Positions 29,128-38,398 of a stretch of 64,000 bases of DNA are shown here, piece by piece. The DNA is from a cyanobacterium endosymbiont of Epithemia clementina EcSB. GTDB lineage: Bacteria > Cyanobacteriota > Cyanobacteriia > Cyanobacteriales > Microcystaceae. The notes below the pieces were generated by a model. The model did no database searches, was not told where the DNA came from, and saw only the letters and a program-made list of their open reading frames with translations. The stretch lies in NCBI RefSeq assembly GCF_029919255.1, contig NZ_CP123991.1, forward strand, positions 1,667,110-1,731,109. Reading direction: 5' to 3'. Both the position numbers and the translations under genes were made by a program. Positions within the stretch are counted from its first letter, which is position 1. Every line of letters starts with the position of its first letter.

Positions 29128-30090
29128 CTACCGAGTCTTTTCCAACGCTTCTTGAGAGCGTCTACGTCTGGGTACTTCATAGGTCATGAAATCACGGGCA
29201 AGAAGAGTATTAGGAAAAATTGCCTTAGCTTCTGTTAGTAAATTAATCAATTGTAAGACATTTCCAGGGGCATAACGGGGACTAAAATGGGTCATAATCA
29301 ACTGTTTAACGCCAGCCATTAAGGCAACCTGTGCTGCCATGGTCGAGGTAGAATGAAGACGGTCAAAGGCTAATTGAGCATCTTGGTGGGCAAATGTTGC
29401 TTCATGGATTAAGACATCTCCCCCTTGCGCTAAGGCTACAGCCCCATCACAAAAGACTGTATCAGTGCAATAAATAACTTTACGACCGGTTTCTTTGTCT
29501 CCACACAGATCTTGTCCTCGAATATTACGTCCATCGGGCAAAGTGACGAATTCACCTCGTTTGAGCTGACCGTAAATCGGTCCTGGAGGAATTCCTAAAG
29601 CAGTTGCTTTTTCTATGTCAAAGCGACCGGGACGATCTTTTTCTTCGATACGATAACCATAGGCCGGAACACGATGTTTGAGTAACCCACAACGGACGAT
29701 AAATTGATCATCCTCGTATGTGACACCAGGGCGTACTTCATAAACTCGTACTCGATGAGAGAGTTTTATCTGGGAATACTTAGCACAAGCTTTCAAGTAG
29801 TCTACTAAGTCTGGTGGCCCATAAATTTCGATGTCTTGGGCATTTCCTGCTAAACCACAACTAGCTAACAGTCCCATTAACCCATAGATGTGATCGCCGT
29901 GCATATGGGTGACGAAAATTCTGGTAATTTGGGAAATTTTGAGATCACTGCGCAAAAGTTGATGTTGGGTCCCTTCCCCACAGTCAAATAGCCAGACTTC
30001 TGCCCTTTGGGGCAGACGTAGAGCAACACTTGATACATTCCGTGATCTTGTTGGTACACCAGAACTAGTTCCTAAAAAGGTTATCTCCAC
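29128..30090 (-). CDS. rnz: Ribonuclease Z (tRNA 3'-processing endonuclease)
   Basis: A 320-residue MBL-fold zinc endonuclease that trims tRNA 3' trailers. It opens MEITFLGTSSGVPTRSRNVS, carries FDCGEGTQHQLL, the zinc motif THMHGDHIYGL, GHRVPAYGYRI-like KHRVPAYGYRIEEKD, YCTDT and HEATF, and LIMTHFSPRY. These are the full set of RNase Z motifs, and length is that of the short bacterial form. The start is a GTG at 30090. It is essential in species whose tRNA genes do not all encode CCA. Single gene, opposite in direction to the toxin-antitoxin pair. Confidence 0.95.
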   Translation of the reverse strand: MEITFLGTSSGVPTRSRNVSSVALRLPQRAEVWLFDCGEGTQHQLLRSDLKISQITRIFVTHMHGDHIYGLMGLLASCGLAGNAQDIEIYGPPDLVDYLKACAKYSQIKLSHRVRVYEVRPGVTYEDDQFIVRCGLLKHRVPAYGYRIEEKDRPGRFDIEKATALGIPPGPIYGQLKRGEFVTLPDGRNIRGQDLCGDKETGRKVIYCTDTVFCDGAVALAQGGDVLIHEATFAHQDAQLAFDRLHSTSTMAAQVALMAGVKQLIMTHFSPRYAPGNVLQLINLLTEAKAIFPNTLLARDFMTYEVPRRRRSQEALEKTR

Positions 30091-31126
30091 AATAATTTAA
30101 CTCTGCTTGCTTTGGGACTGTTCATCCATTTTAATCTTTTCCGTTTAACTGAAATCTTGCACCGCCTTAAAAATTAACTAGGTAAAGGAGCTTTAGATTA
30201 TTTAGTTTTATTGTAATAGCATAAGACATAAGTTTAATCTTCTCAATATTTGAGAGCTTATAAAGAAGATTCTGGCAGATAGATTGGAGCAAAAGAGACT
30301 CGTAGAGATTTCAGTTTTTTGTAGACAAATATACTTATAACCTATACCGTGTTTATACGGTATTACTAGAATTACCAGAAGTCAATTACCTAGCAAATAT
30401 TTTATTTTTTTTGTGAAAAGCAAAAATAATTTTTTAAAAATAAATTGGTCTGTCTAACTTTAAAAATAAAACAATTACAATTTTTACTATTTTATTTAGA
30501 ATATTTTATTGCAATTGATACAATTTAATTGTTTGCATAAAATCGCTACTGGATATTTTTGATATCTATTAAACATTTCAAAAAATAAAGCTTTAAATAT
30601 TGCTTTTTTTTCTTGTTTACTTACTCCATCTTCATATCACTATCTAAATACCTCTTCAATTATTTTAAATTAAAATCTCTCAGTATATATTCTTTTCTTT
30701 TTATAGATTATTTTAACATTAATTACATCTCATTTAACGACAATTAATCTTGATATAGACGGCTTTCTCTACCGAAGGCGAATATCTAATAGTTAATTAT
30801 TTTGACCAACTTTACCGGCGCTTAAACTAAAATAAATACAAGTTGCTGTCAGATCTATTTGTCCAAAAAATAAAACTATTACTTTTTTATATAAAATATG
30901 AATAATTAATAATGGCAAGTCTTTCTTAGTTTGGAATCTCATTGATTAAATCGAGTTAAGGATTTGACGCCATAAAGCCATAAGTCTAAAATTAAATAGA
31001 GATATTAATAAGCAGAGATATTAAGTTTAGCTTCATTAAATTAAAACATAAAAACTACTAGGATACTTTATATCTAAATAATTAGAGTTTTGGATAACCC
31101 ATTATTAACAATTAAATTTTGTCCTT
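30091..31126. other. 1-kb AT-rich gap between rnz and ftsW
   Basis: No gene recognised. A 7-bp stem hairpin lies at 30344-30363. The stretch about 30690-30775 resembles 47600-47720 over roughly 100 bp, including ATTACATCT...TTTAAC...ATTAAT and CTTTCTCT in the same order. This suggests related decayed sequence in both gaps. Confidence 0.5.
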
Positions 31127-32326
31127 TTACATAACAGGTTTGCTAGGAACTGATAAAGTAACAACAGGAGCTTCATTATTTTCTCTAGCTACCCTAATTA
31201 ATAAAGCCGCTAGGGTTAAACTTGCTAAACTTGAACTCCCTCCATAGCTAAACAAAGGAAAGGGTAAACCCGTTGTAGGTAAAGCACCTGTTGCGACACC
31301 AATGTTAAGTAAGGCTTGTCCCACCATTACGACCATGACCCCAATAGCTACTAGTCGTTTGACTCGATGACGGCATTTCATGGCAATTCGTAGGGCAAAA
31401 GTCGCATAGCTAAATAGAAATAATAACAAAATAATTCCTCCCACAAAGCCAAATTCTTCGGCAAAAACTGAAAATATAAAGTCAGTATATTGGATAGGTA
31501 AATAGAAAAGTTTTTGTTGAGACATCCCATATCCTGTGCCAAATGTTCCCCCTGAACCGACTGCCATCAAACTTTGTACTAATTGATAGCCATTCCCCAT
31601 AGGATCTTCCCAAGGATCAAGAAATGCTGTGACCCGTTCTCGTTGGTACTCTCGTAAACTAATACTAATAAACGCAGTTAAAGCTCCCCCTAAAGCAGTT
31701 GAGGTTAAATAAATTGCTGGAATTCCTGACGCGACAGCAATTAACCAAAGACTCATCCCACATAAAGCAGTAGTACTCAAATTAGGTTGTAATAAGATTG
31801 AAGCTAAAATAACCGCAAAGGCAATTAACCATTGCCAACGAATTCGCCAGGGTAGCCGTTCCCATTGTCCAAAAATTAGGGAACTTTGTAAGACTAAAAA
31901 AGGTTTCATTAATTCTGATGGTTGAATTAAAACTGGACCTAATTTTATCCAGCGAGTAGCACCGTTGATATTTTCTCCCAAACCAGGAACATGGGTTGAG
32001 AGAATCAATCCTAATACTAGAAATAGACACCAAGGGGATAGTTTAAATAAATATTGTAGAGGCGATCGCACAATTATATTGAACCCTTGTAATCCGATCC
32101 AAGTCCAGATTAACTGACGAATCATATAGTACCATCCATTCCCTGTTTCGGCTTCAGCAACGGCATAGGAAGCGGAAAACAGGGTAATTAAGCCTAGGGA
32201 TATCCACAAGAAGGTTAGCCAGCGTAAAAAGCGAGCTTCTCCTGACCAGTGTCGAACATCGGGATCGAAAATAGGAATGATATAACGTAACACAGTCTGT
32301 TTGGAGTTTCGATTAACCCATACCAT
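31127..32326 (-). CDS. ftsW: FtsW-type septal peptidoglycan polymerase (SEDS family)
   Basis: A 399-residue integral membrane protein with about ten hydrophobic helices. SEDS marks are NGATRWIKLGPVLIQPSELM (about residues 119-138), the loop REYQRERVTAFLDPWEDPMG followed by NGYQLVQSLMAVGSGG, the FIFSVFAEEFGFVGG segment, and GLPFPLFSYGGSSSLASL near the C-terminus. FtsW polymerises septal peptidoglycan with FtsI at the division ring; RodA, the elongation paralogue, is the alternative, but the cyanobacterial N-terminal extension favours FtsW. It shows the cell keeps its own wall and division machinery. A HIP1 octamer lies at 32062-32069. Single gene. Confidence 0.9.
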   Translation of the reverse strand: MVWVNRNSKQTVLRYIIPIFDPDVRHWSGEARFLRWLTFLWISLGLITLFSASYAVAEAETGNGWYYMIRQLIWTWIGLQGFNIIVRSPLQYLFKLSPWCLFLVLGLILSTHVPGLGENINGATRWIKLGPVLIQPSELMKPFLVLQSSLIFGQWERLPWRIRWQWLIAFAVILASILLQPNLSTTALCGMSLWLIAVASGIPAIYLTSTALGGALTAFISISLREYQRERVTAFLDPWEDPMGNGYQLVQSLMAVGSGGTFGTGYGMSQQKLFYLPIQYTDFIFSVFAEEFGFVGGIILLLFLFSYATFALRIAMKCRHRVKRLVAIGVMVVMVGQALLNIGVATGALPTTGLPFPLFSYGGSSSLASLTLAALLIRVARENNEAPVVTLSVPSKPVM

Positions 32327-32942
32327 AACACCTAATCGTGGTTAAAACTAGTTTTTATTGTTTGATAGTTTTAAGAATTATCAGTCAAGATTATGTTGCT
32401 TAAAAAGTTTGGAGTTGTGCTTCTCCTTGAAAAGAGCGTAAGAGTTTATTATGAGAAATATCATTGATCATAATTATATGATATTAGTTTAGGAAATTAA
32501 GTTTAATATAGAACTTTCATCATTCAGTTATCTATAAAATATTTTTTATACCTCTTTATACTTTTCTTACTCGGATAAAAATATTATCTTAATTATTTTT
32601 ATTTTATTCTAACAAATAAAATTGGAGATTAAACCTAGTTCTTTTCACCTGTTTATTAATTTTTTTTTAAAAAAATAGATTTGACTAATTCTTAGCTAGT
32701 AGAAATAATGGAAAAGTTTAAAATACTATTTACTGATTGCTTGGGCGCTCACTCATCCCAAAGATATTAACCAATTTTTATTCCCATTGCTGAGTGCTGA
32801 TGTAAAAGTAATAAAGAACGAATGTGATAGGTTAGGATCTGTAGAAAATTACAACTTTGACCAGGGATTGACAATCTTGAGTTAAAGACGGCAATCTTAA
32901 GGAAAGCTAGAATTAAATTTTTAGACCTGCTGTTCTCAGCCT
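32327..32942. other. Gap between divergent ftsW and DUF3370 genes
   Basis: AT-rich. It should hold promoters for both flanking genes. I see no gene relic and no strong hairpin. Confidence 0.5.
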
Positions 32943-34340
32943 ATGCTGTCCCTTCTATCATCACTCATAGTGGCTCAAACTATTTACCCGTTAACATTTC
33001 GGGAGGCTAGCCCAGATTTTATTGCCCAACCTCAGGAAGTTAGGACTCTTCCAGGAAAACTCAACGATGTGTTAGTTTTCAATAGCAACAGTCCTGAAGT
33101 AATCGAAACTGAAGGCATCCTGTTGTCAACATTTCCCTCAAGTGGAAAAAGATTTCCCAACGCCCACTTAAATAAACCGCTACAAGGACGTTTTGACGTT
33201 TTCACCCACCATATTTCTCGGCCAGCTTACACACAAAGAACTCTTTATCAGGGACTGCTCGTTCATAACCCTACTTCCCAAACAATCATCATTAAAGTTT
33301 TACAGGGAGCAAGTTATCGTACTTCTCCTGATGCACCATTTATTAATCTACCTTCTTTAGTCGAAGATCCATCAGGACAAGTTTTTTCGGGGCCAGGTTC
33401 TCGATTAATGAGCGATATTTTACGAGGAGTTAATCATAATAAATTTCCTACCCGTATAATACTGAGACCGAGCGAGAGCCGGATGTTATTTACATTGCCC
33501 ATTAGTCCAAGCAATGGTCGTTCAACTTTCATGCGTCTCTACAGTAACGGCCCTGTCTACATGGCTAATTTAGCTTTATACGAAGTTCCTCGTTTCGAAA
33601 TTAGTGAGGATAAAAATAAACCCAAGAAAATAATCTATAGAAAACCAACTCTTAACGAATGGCGATATTTAATTACCACTGGAAAATTAGTTACTCCGAG
33701 GGATCTTCCTCCGACACCAATGGATCAAGATTTAGGAGAAAACACAATTTACGGACGAGTGGCCGGTATTTCCGTGGGGTCTGAATGGGTAGCACGACTG
33801 ACCGATAGACCTAACAAAATCCATCTGAGTATTCCTCAGCGAGGAAAAGCTTTCTCTTATCCCTTGAGTACAGTCACTACGGGAACTCATGGAACCAAGC
33901 AAATTCAAAGTGCACCAATGGTCGTTCGATATCCCGACACTGCCTACCGCGCTCATGGGAATTATGGAGTACATTACAATTTAATTCTCCCAGTAACTAA
34001 CAAGAGTTCTGAAAAGCAAACCGTTGAGATTTCTCTCCAAACTCCTTTTAAACAAAATGAACATGCTGATCGTTTAGTATTTGCCTATCGTCCCCAAGGT
34101 CAGGTATTTTTCCGAGGAACCATAAAGGTTGCCTATGCCACTCGAAATGGTCAACTCCAAGAGCGTTATTTTCATTTGGTTCAACGACGGGGACAACAGG
34201 GGGATGCTTTAGTCAGAATTAACCTCGAACCAGGAGAAAGACGAGAAGTCGAAGTTGATTTTCTCTATCCTCCCGACGCTACTCCCCCCCAAGTGTTGAC
34301 GGTGAGAACTTTAAATTTGTTCTATGGCAGAAGTCGTTAG
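32943..34340 (+). CDS. DUF3370 domain-containing cyanobacterial protein
   Basis: A 465-residue protein of the cyanobacterial DUF3370 family, function unknown. The N-terminus (MLSLLSSLIVAQT) is a short hydrophobic, signal-like segment, suggesting export to periplasm or envelope. Conserved pieces are RTLPGKLNDVLVFNSNSPEV, EGILLSTFPSSGKRFPNAHL, LYQGLLVHNPTSQTI, FTLPISPSNGRSTFMRLYSN and the beta-rich C-terminal half containing HGNYGVHYNLILPVTN. Predicted to be mostly beta-structure. It is full-length, and followed 144 bp later by a lumenal-type pentapeptide gene in the same direction, possibly one transcript. Confidence 0.85.
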   Translation: MLSLLSSLIVAQTIYPLTFREASPDFIAQPQEVRTLPGKLNDVLVFNSNSPEVIETEGILLSTFPSSGKRFPNAHLNKPLQGRFDVFTHHISRPAYTQRTLYQGLLVHNPTSQTIIIKVLQGASYRTSPDAPFINLPSLVEDPSGQVFSGPGSRLMSDILRGVNHNKFPTRIILRPSESRMLFTLPISPSNGRSTFMRLYSNGPVYMANLALYEVPRFEISEDKNKPKKIIYRKPTLNEWRYLITTGKLVTPRDLPPTPMDQDLGENTIYGRVAGISVGSEWVARLTDRPNKIHLSIPQRGKAFSYPLSTVTTGTHGTKQIQSAPMVVRYPDTAYRAHGNYGVHYNLILPVTNKSSEKQTVEISLQTPFKQNEHADRLVFAYRPQGQVFFRGTIKVAYATRNGQLQERYFHLVQRRGQQGDALVRINLEPGERREVEVDFLYPPDATPPQVLTVRTLNLFYGRSR

Positions 34341-34484
34341 AGACCCTAATGAAAATGGGTGGAATTTCTACTAGGTGTAAGGCTAAACAAGCCGTTGATT
34401 TCTATTAATTTTAAAAGTAAGGGGAGCCAATTTTCCTTTACAATCGAAGACGATGATATCGGTACGTTATTAGCGATTGAGTTA

Positions 34485-34994
34485 ATGAAATATTTCCTGC
34501 AATTGGTGCTATTTTCCCTCTTATTTGTATTTTTTTTCGTGAGTCCATTGTCTGTCCTAGCAGCCGGTTCTTCGGCAGTGACTGGCGAGGCAGCTAGTTT
34601 TAAAGATGTACAGTTAATTGGTAAAGATTTTTCAGGACAGGACCTAAAGACAGCACAATTTACTAATGTAGATTTGACTGACGCGAGTTTTAGGGATGCT
34701 GACTTGCATGGAGTAGTTTTTAATGCTACAGACTTGATTGAAACCGACCTTCATGGGGCTGATTTAACTAACAGTTTAGCTTACCTGTCCAACTTTAAAG
34801 GAGCTGACTTAAGAGATGCTATCTTAACTGAAGCGATTATGCTGAGGACAATTTTTGACAATGCCAATATTACTGGGGCTGACTTTACCCTAGCAGTTCT
34901 AGACAGTCAACAGGTAGCCAAACTTTGCGACCGCGCTGACGGAGTTAATTCTAAAACGGGAATAAGTACTCGTGAATCTCTAGGTTGTCGATAG
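34485..34994 (+). CDS. Exported pentapeptide-repeat protein
   Basis: About 169 residues. From the ATG at 34485 it begins with a signal peptide ([20 protein letters not shown] then PLSVLAAG), and then pentapeptide repeats of the A(D/N)LxX type, for example [16 protein letters not shown] and [20 protein letters not shown], forming a short right-handed beta-helix. A GTG at 34359 would put a hydrophilic tail before the signal peptide, so 34485 is the better start. Related lumenal pentapeptide proteins occur in cyanobacteria and chloroplasts, role unknown. The C-terminal [20 protein letters not shown] is also conserved in that group. The stop lies only 8 bp before purK, so the two are probably co-transcribed. 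Confidence 0.85.
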   Translation: MKYFLQLVLFSLLFVFFFVSPLSVLAAGSSAVTGEAASFKDVQLIGKDFSGQDLKTAQFTNVDLTDASFRDADLHGVVFNATDLIETDLHGADLTNSLAYLSNFKGADLRDAILTEAIMLRTIFDNANITGADFTLAVLDSQQVAKLCDRADGVNSKTGISTRESLGCR

Positions 34995-35002
34995 TTAATT
35001 TC

Positions 35003-36163
35003 ATGACTCAAATGACAGTGAAGCGCGTTGGTGTTATTGGAGGAGGTCAGTTAGCCTGGATGATGGCCAAGGCTGCTCAAAAGTTGGGTTTTGATTTGAT
35101 CATTCAAACGCCCCAGAAGGACGATCCTGCCGTGTCTATTGCAACGGAGGTCATTTTTGCCCCTATTAGTGATAGAGCAGCTACCATCGATCTGGCTGCT
35201 CATTGTGATGTAATTACGTTTGAAAATGAGTTTATTGATCTCGAGGTCCTCAAACCTTTAGAAGAAAAAGGGGTCCGTTTTTGTCCTAGTTTGGGAGTTC
35301 TTACTCCATTGTTGGATAAATATCAGCAAAGATCTTATCTACAGCACATTGGCTTACCTGTACCTAAATTTACCACTCTAGAAAACCTATCCTCTCTCGA
35401 CTTTTCCTTTCCGGTTGTGCTGAAAGTTCGTCGTCACGGTTACGATGGTCAGGGGACTTTTATTGTTAAAAATGCAGAGGAGCTAGAAACCACCGCCAAA
35501 AGTTTGAAGGGAAGAGGAGTCATGGTAGAAGAGTTTATTCCCTTTGAACGGGAATTAGCCGTCATGGCTGCCCGTAGTGTCACTGGAGAGGTAGCAGTTT
35601 ATCCTCTGGTAGAAACTTACCAACCGGATCAAGTATGTAGGTGGGTGATCGTCTCTGGAGATATTTCAACAGAAGTTCAAACAGAAGTAAAACAGATAGC
35701 CATTAATTTATTGACTCAATTGGAAGTGGTGGGAATTTTTGGGATCGAACTGTTTTTAACTCCTCAAAATAAGGTTTTGGTTAATGAAATTGCTCCCCGT
35801 ACCCACAATTCAGGACACTATACCCTCGATGCTTGTGAAATATCTCAATTTGAAATGCAGTTGCGGGCATTGTCAGGAATACCATTGGGGTCAACTGAGT
35901 TAAACTGTTTAGGAGCTGTGATGGTAAATCTGTTAGGTTATGAATATTCAAAGCAAGATTATCCAGAAAAACGGCAGAAACTCTCAGAAATTCCTGGTTC
36001 TTACGTTCATTGGTATGGAAAAACTAATGTTCGCCCAGGAAGAAAAATAGGTCATGTTACGGTCTTGTTGGAGGAAACTGAAATGACTTTAAGTCCAAAA
36101 ATTCGACAGCAACAGTTATCAGAAATTGCACAACGGGTAGAGTCAATTTGGTATGCTTCGTGA
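35003..36163 (+). CDS. purK: N5-carboxyaminoimidazole ribonucleotide synthetase
   Basis: A 386-residue ATP-grasp enzyme that carboxylates aminoimidazole ribonucleotide with bicarbonate and ATP in purine synthesis. It opens with a nucleotide-fold VGVIGGGQLAWMMAKAA, then TFENEFIDLEVL, the ATP-grasp VLKVRRHGYDGQGTFIVKN, VEEFIPFERELAVMAAR, and the metal-binding LVNEIAPRTHNSGHYTLDAC. Length and motifs are complete. The ATG at 35003 (or 35012) is preferred over a TTG at 34985 that would overlap the upstream gene. The partner purE is not in the window. It follows the pentapeptide gene after 8 bp. Confidence 0.95.
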   Translation: MTQMTVKRVGVIGGGQLAWMMAKAAQKLGFDLIIQTPQKDDPAVSIATEVIFAPISDRAATIDLAAHCDVITFENEFIDLEVLKPLEEKGVRFCPSLGVLTPLLDKYQQRSYLQHIGLPVPKFTTLENLSSLDFSFPVVLKVRRHGYDGQGTFIVKNAEELETTAKSLKGRGVMVEEFIPFERELAVMAARSVTGEVAVYPLVETYQPDQVCRWVIVSGDISTEVQTEVKQIAINLLTQLEVVGIFGIELFLTPQNKVLVNEIAPRTHNSGHYTLDACEISQFEMQLRALSGIPLGSTELNCLGAVMVNLLGYEYSKQDYPEKRQKLSEIPGSYVHWYGKTNVRPGRKIGHVTVLLEETEMTLSPKIRQQQLSEIAQRVESIWYAS

Positions 36164-36174
36164 TTGATTAACTC

Positions 36175-36745
36175 ATGTTCGCTCTCGTCTCATCGGGAAA
36201 TATTCAACTTCCACCAGGATCAATAGATCAAATTATCTACAACTTGGCAGGAACATCGAGATTGATGCTAACAAAGGTAAAAGGATTAAATTTCTCACTT
36301 AAAGTGCCGTAATGGAGAAATTCTATTAATGTCTCTCTTATCCTAAACACAGACGAAATGTCCATTGAATCGCTGACATTATTGCCACGCTTCTCGAACA
36401 GACCCAGCAAGAACACGATGGTTTTACTCCAGTGACTATGAAATTGTCGGAAGAATGTGAGATCGAACCTGATTATTGCTTTTATCCCCAAAGTTGGTAC
36501 GCTGTATTTGCTAAAGAATGTCTAAAATTGGCGTTTAAACTCGCCTCCTGATTTAGTGCTAGAAATTGATGTCACTGGCTATTTCGCAAAAACAGACCTT
36601 TCAGACTTTTAATGTATCGATGGCAGTTAATAGAATACTACCTTCAATTTCGAAATCAACATTTCCCAGACATTAACCTTCAGGATATAATCACTCTACG
36701 CTTTGAGATAGCCTATCAACCCAACACCAGTGGTGTTCTCTGAAG
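36175..36745 (+). pseudogene. Uma2-family (DUF820) nuclease-like protein, decayed
   Basis: It starts MFALVSSGNIQLPPGSI; then frameshifted pieces follow in the order of Uma2/DUF820 proteins: RIKFLT, GEILLMSLLS-like, RIADIIATLLEQTQQEHDGF, MKLSEECEIEPDYCFYP and PPDLVLEIDVT. The family has a PD-(D/E)XK nuclease-like fold and is hugely expanded in free-living cyanobacteria; EPDYCFYP and DLVLEID contain the usual acidic residues. Several stops and frameshifts are present. It lies 11 bp after purK. Confidence 0.8.
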
Positions 36746-36845
36746 GATTACGATAGCAGTTAAATCAAGCTTCAAAATAGATAAGATTAATTGCTTTTAA
36801 GTAAAAAATTTGTTTTCATAAAATATAAATTCCGGGTAGGTACGA

Positions 36846-37988
36846 GTGAATACAATTCCCCCAGTCGATTTAGTCCGTCAATACAAGCTAATTAGTGAAG
36901 AAGTAGACCTAGCTGTCCTCGATGTGGTTCGCTCGGGTCGTTATATTGGTGGTGATGCTGTTAGTGATTTTGAGCAACAATTTAGCCAATATGTGGGAAC
37001 TTCTCATTGTGTAAGCTGTAATTCTGGAAGTGATGCTCTTTATTTAGCCTTACGCGCCTTCAATATTGGGCTAGGGGATGAAGTTATCACCTCTCCGTTT
37101 ACCTTTATTGCTACTGCAGAAACTATCTCTATGACTGGGGCTACTCCAGTCTTTGTAGATATTGATAACACGACCTTTAATTTAAATATAGACCTCTTAG
37201 AAAAGGCAATTACCCCCAAAACAAAAGCCATTATTCCGGTTCATCTGTTCGGTCAACCAGTTGACATGAATCAACTTATGGACATTGCTCAACGTCACAA
37301 TCTCTATGTGATTGAAGACTGTGCCCAAGCAACAGGAGCGAGATGGAACGAGAAAAGGGTAGGAAATATTGGCCATATTGGTTGTTTTAGTTTCTTTCCC
37401 ACGAAAAATTTAGGAACCTGTGGAGATGGGGGAGCTGTCACCACGAATGATCATGTGCTCGCCGATACTATTCGTACTATCAGGGAACATGGTAGCCGTC
37501 AACGTTACCATCATGATTTAGTCGGAATAAATAGCCGTCTTGATACTATTCAAGCCGCAATTTTACAAGTTAAATTACGTTATTTAGATCGTTGGAACCA
37601 ACAACGGCGAGCAGTGGCGCAACGATATCATCAGTTGCTCAAACTCATCTTAGGAATTCAACTGCCTCAAGAGTTATTCGGAGGGTATCATGTTTGGAAT
37701 CAATACACTATTTTAGTTAAAAATAAAGGAGGAGAAACTGAAGGTTTCCGTGATTACCTTCAGAAGGAATTACAGAAAAAAGGAATTATTTCCATGATTT
37801 ATTACCCCATTCCTTTGCATTTACAGAAGGTTTACCAAGGGTTAGGTTATGAAGTTGGTGCATTTCCGGTAACTGAGAAAGCAGTCCGTGAAGTATTATC
37901 CTTACCGATGTTCCCTGATATTTCCTTTAAAGAACAACAGCAAGTTGCTTATGCTTTGAAAGACTGTTTAATTAACATTAACAATTAA
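36846..37988 (+). CDS. DegT/DnrJ/EryC1/StrS-type sugar aminotransferase
   Basis: A 380-residue PLP enzyme with GTG start. Family marks are VDLVRQYKLI at the N-terminus, SGRYIGGDAVSDFEQQF, CVSCNSGSDALYLALRAF (cofactor phosphate region), VDIDNTTFN, VHLFGQPVDM, the pyridine-binding VIEDCAQATGA, the Schiff-base lysine in CFSFFPTKNLGTCGDGG, and the C-terminal YYPIPLHLQKVYQGLGY. Members aminate keto sugars attached to nucleotides for cell-surface glycans. Its intactness contrasts with the dead sugar transferase and sulfotransferase nearby, so it may serve a remaining glycan such as lipopolysaccharide. Substrate cannot be told. A dead Uma2 gene precedes it. Confidence 0.9.
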   Translation: MNTIPPVDLVRQYKLISEEVDLAVLDVVRSGRYIGGDAVSDFEQQFSQYVGTSHCVSCNSGSDALYLALRAFNIGLGDEVITSPFTFIATAETISMTGATPVFVDIDNTTFNLNIDLLEKAITPKTKAIIPVHLFGQPVDMNQLMDIAQRHNLYVIEDCAQATGARWNEKRVGNIGHIGCFSFFPTKNLGTCGDGGAVTTNDHVLADTIRTIREHGSRQRYHHDLVGINSRLDTIQAAILQVKLRYLDRWNQQRRAVAQRYHQLLKLILGIQLPQELFGGYHVWNQYTILVKNKGGETEGFRDYLQKELQKKGIISMIYYPIPLHLQKVYQGLGYEVGAFPVTEKAVREVLSLPMFPDISFKEQQQVAYALKDCLININN

Positions 37989-38274
37989 ACTGTTAATTTT
38001 TTTGTAAAAAAAGTAGAGTTTTTTAATAAGTAATCTAACTCCATTTGATCAGACTTCGAAGAAGTAGATTAAATATCTCTCCAGAGTGTTTCTAATACTG
38101 TTCCTGCAGTTCCTTATTTAAATTATTTTTTAAAATCTTTGTCTGTTGTGAGGGAAAATAAATAATTGTTCCAATCTCCTACTTTTCCATTACGAATAAA
38201 TGGAGGCATGCTTTTGGGTAGTTTACTTAACCAACTCTGCTGATTTTTACTCATGTTTTCAAAACTACTTTGAG

Positions 38275-38312
38275 TAATAGAATTTAATATCTGTTGATAT
38301 TAAATTCTATTA
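38275..38312. repeat. Perfect 17-bp inverted repeat inside the sulfotransferase relic
   Basis: TAATAGAATTTAATATC (38275-38291) pairs exactly with 38296-38312 across a 4-nt loop. It lies 287 bp after the DegT stop and within the region of the dead gene. Confidence 0.8.
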
Positions 38313-38354
38313 TTATATTTTGTACCAACAAAATTATTAATTTTTATTATTACA

Positions 38355-38398
38355 TTTTAAGTCTTAAATTTTTAAATTATAAATTTTAAGACTTAAAA
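38355..38398. repeat. 14-bp inverted repeat, second hairpin inside the sulfotransferase relic
   Basis: TTTTAAGTCTTAAA (38355-38368) pairs exactly with 38385-38398. The inner bases continue to pair imperfectly. It stands 42 bp from the preceding hairpin. Confidence 0.75.
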
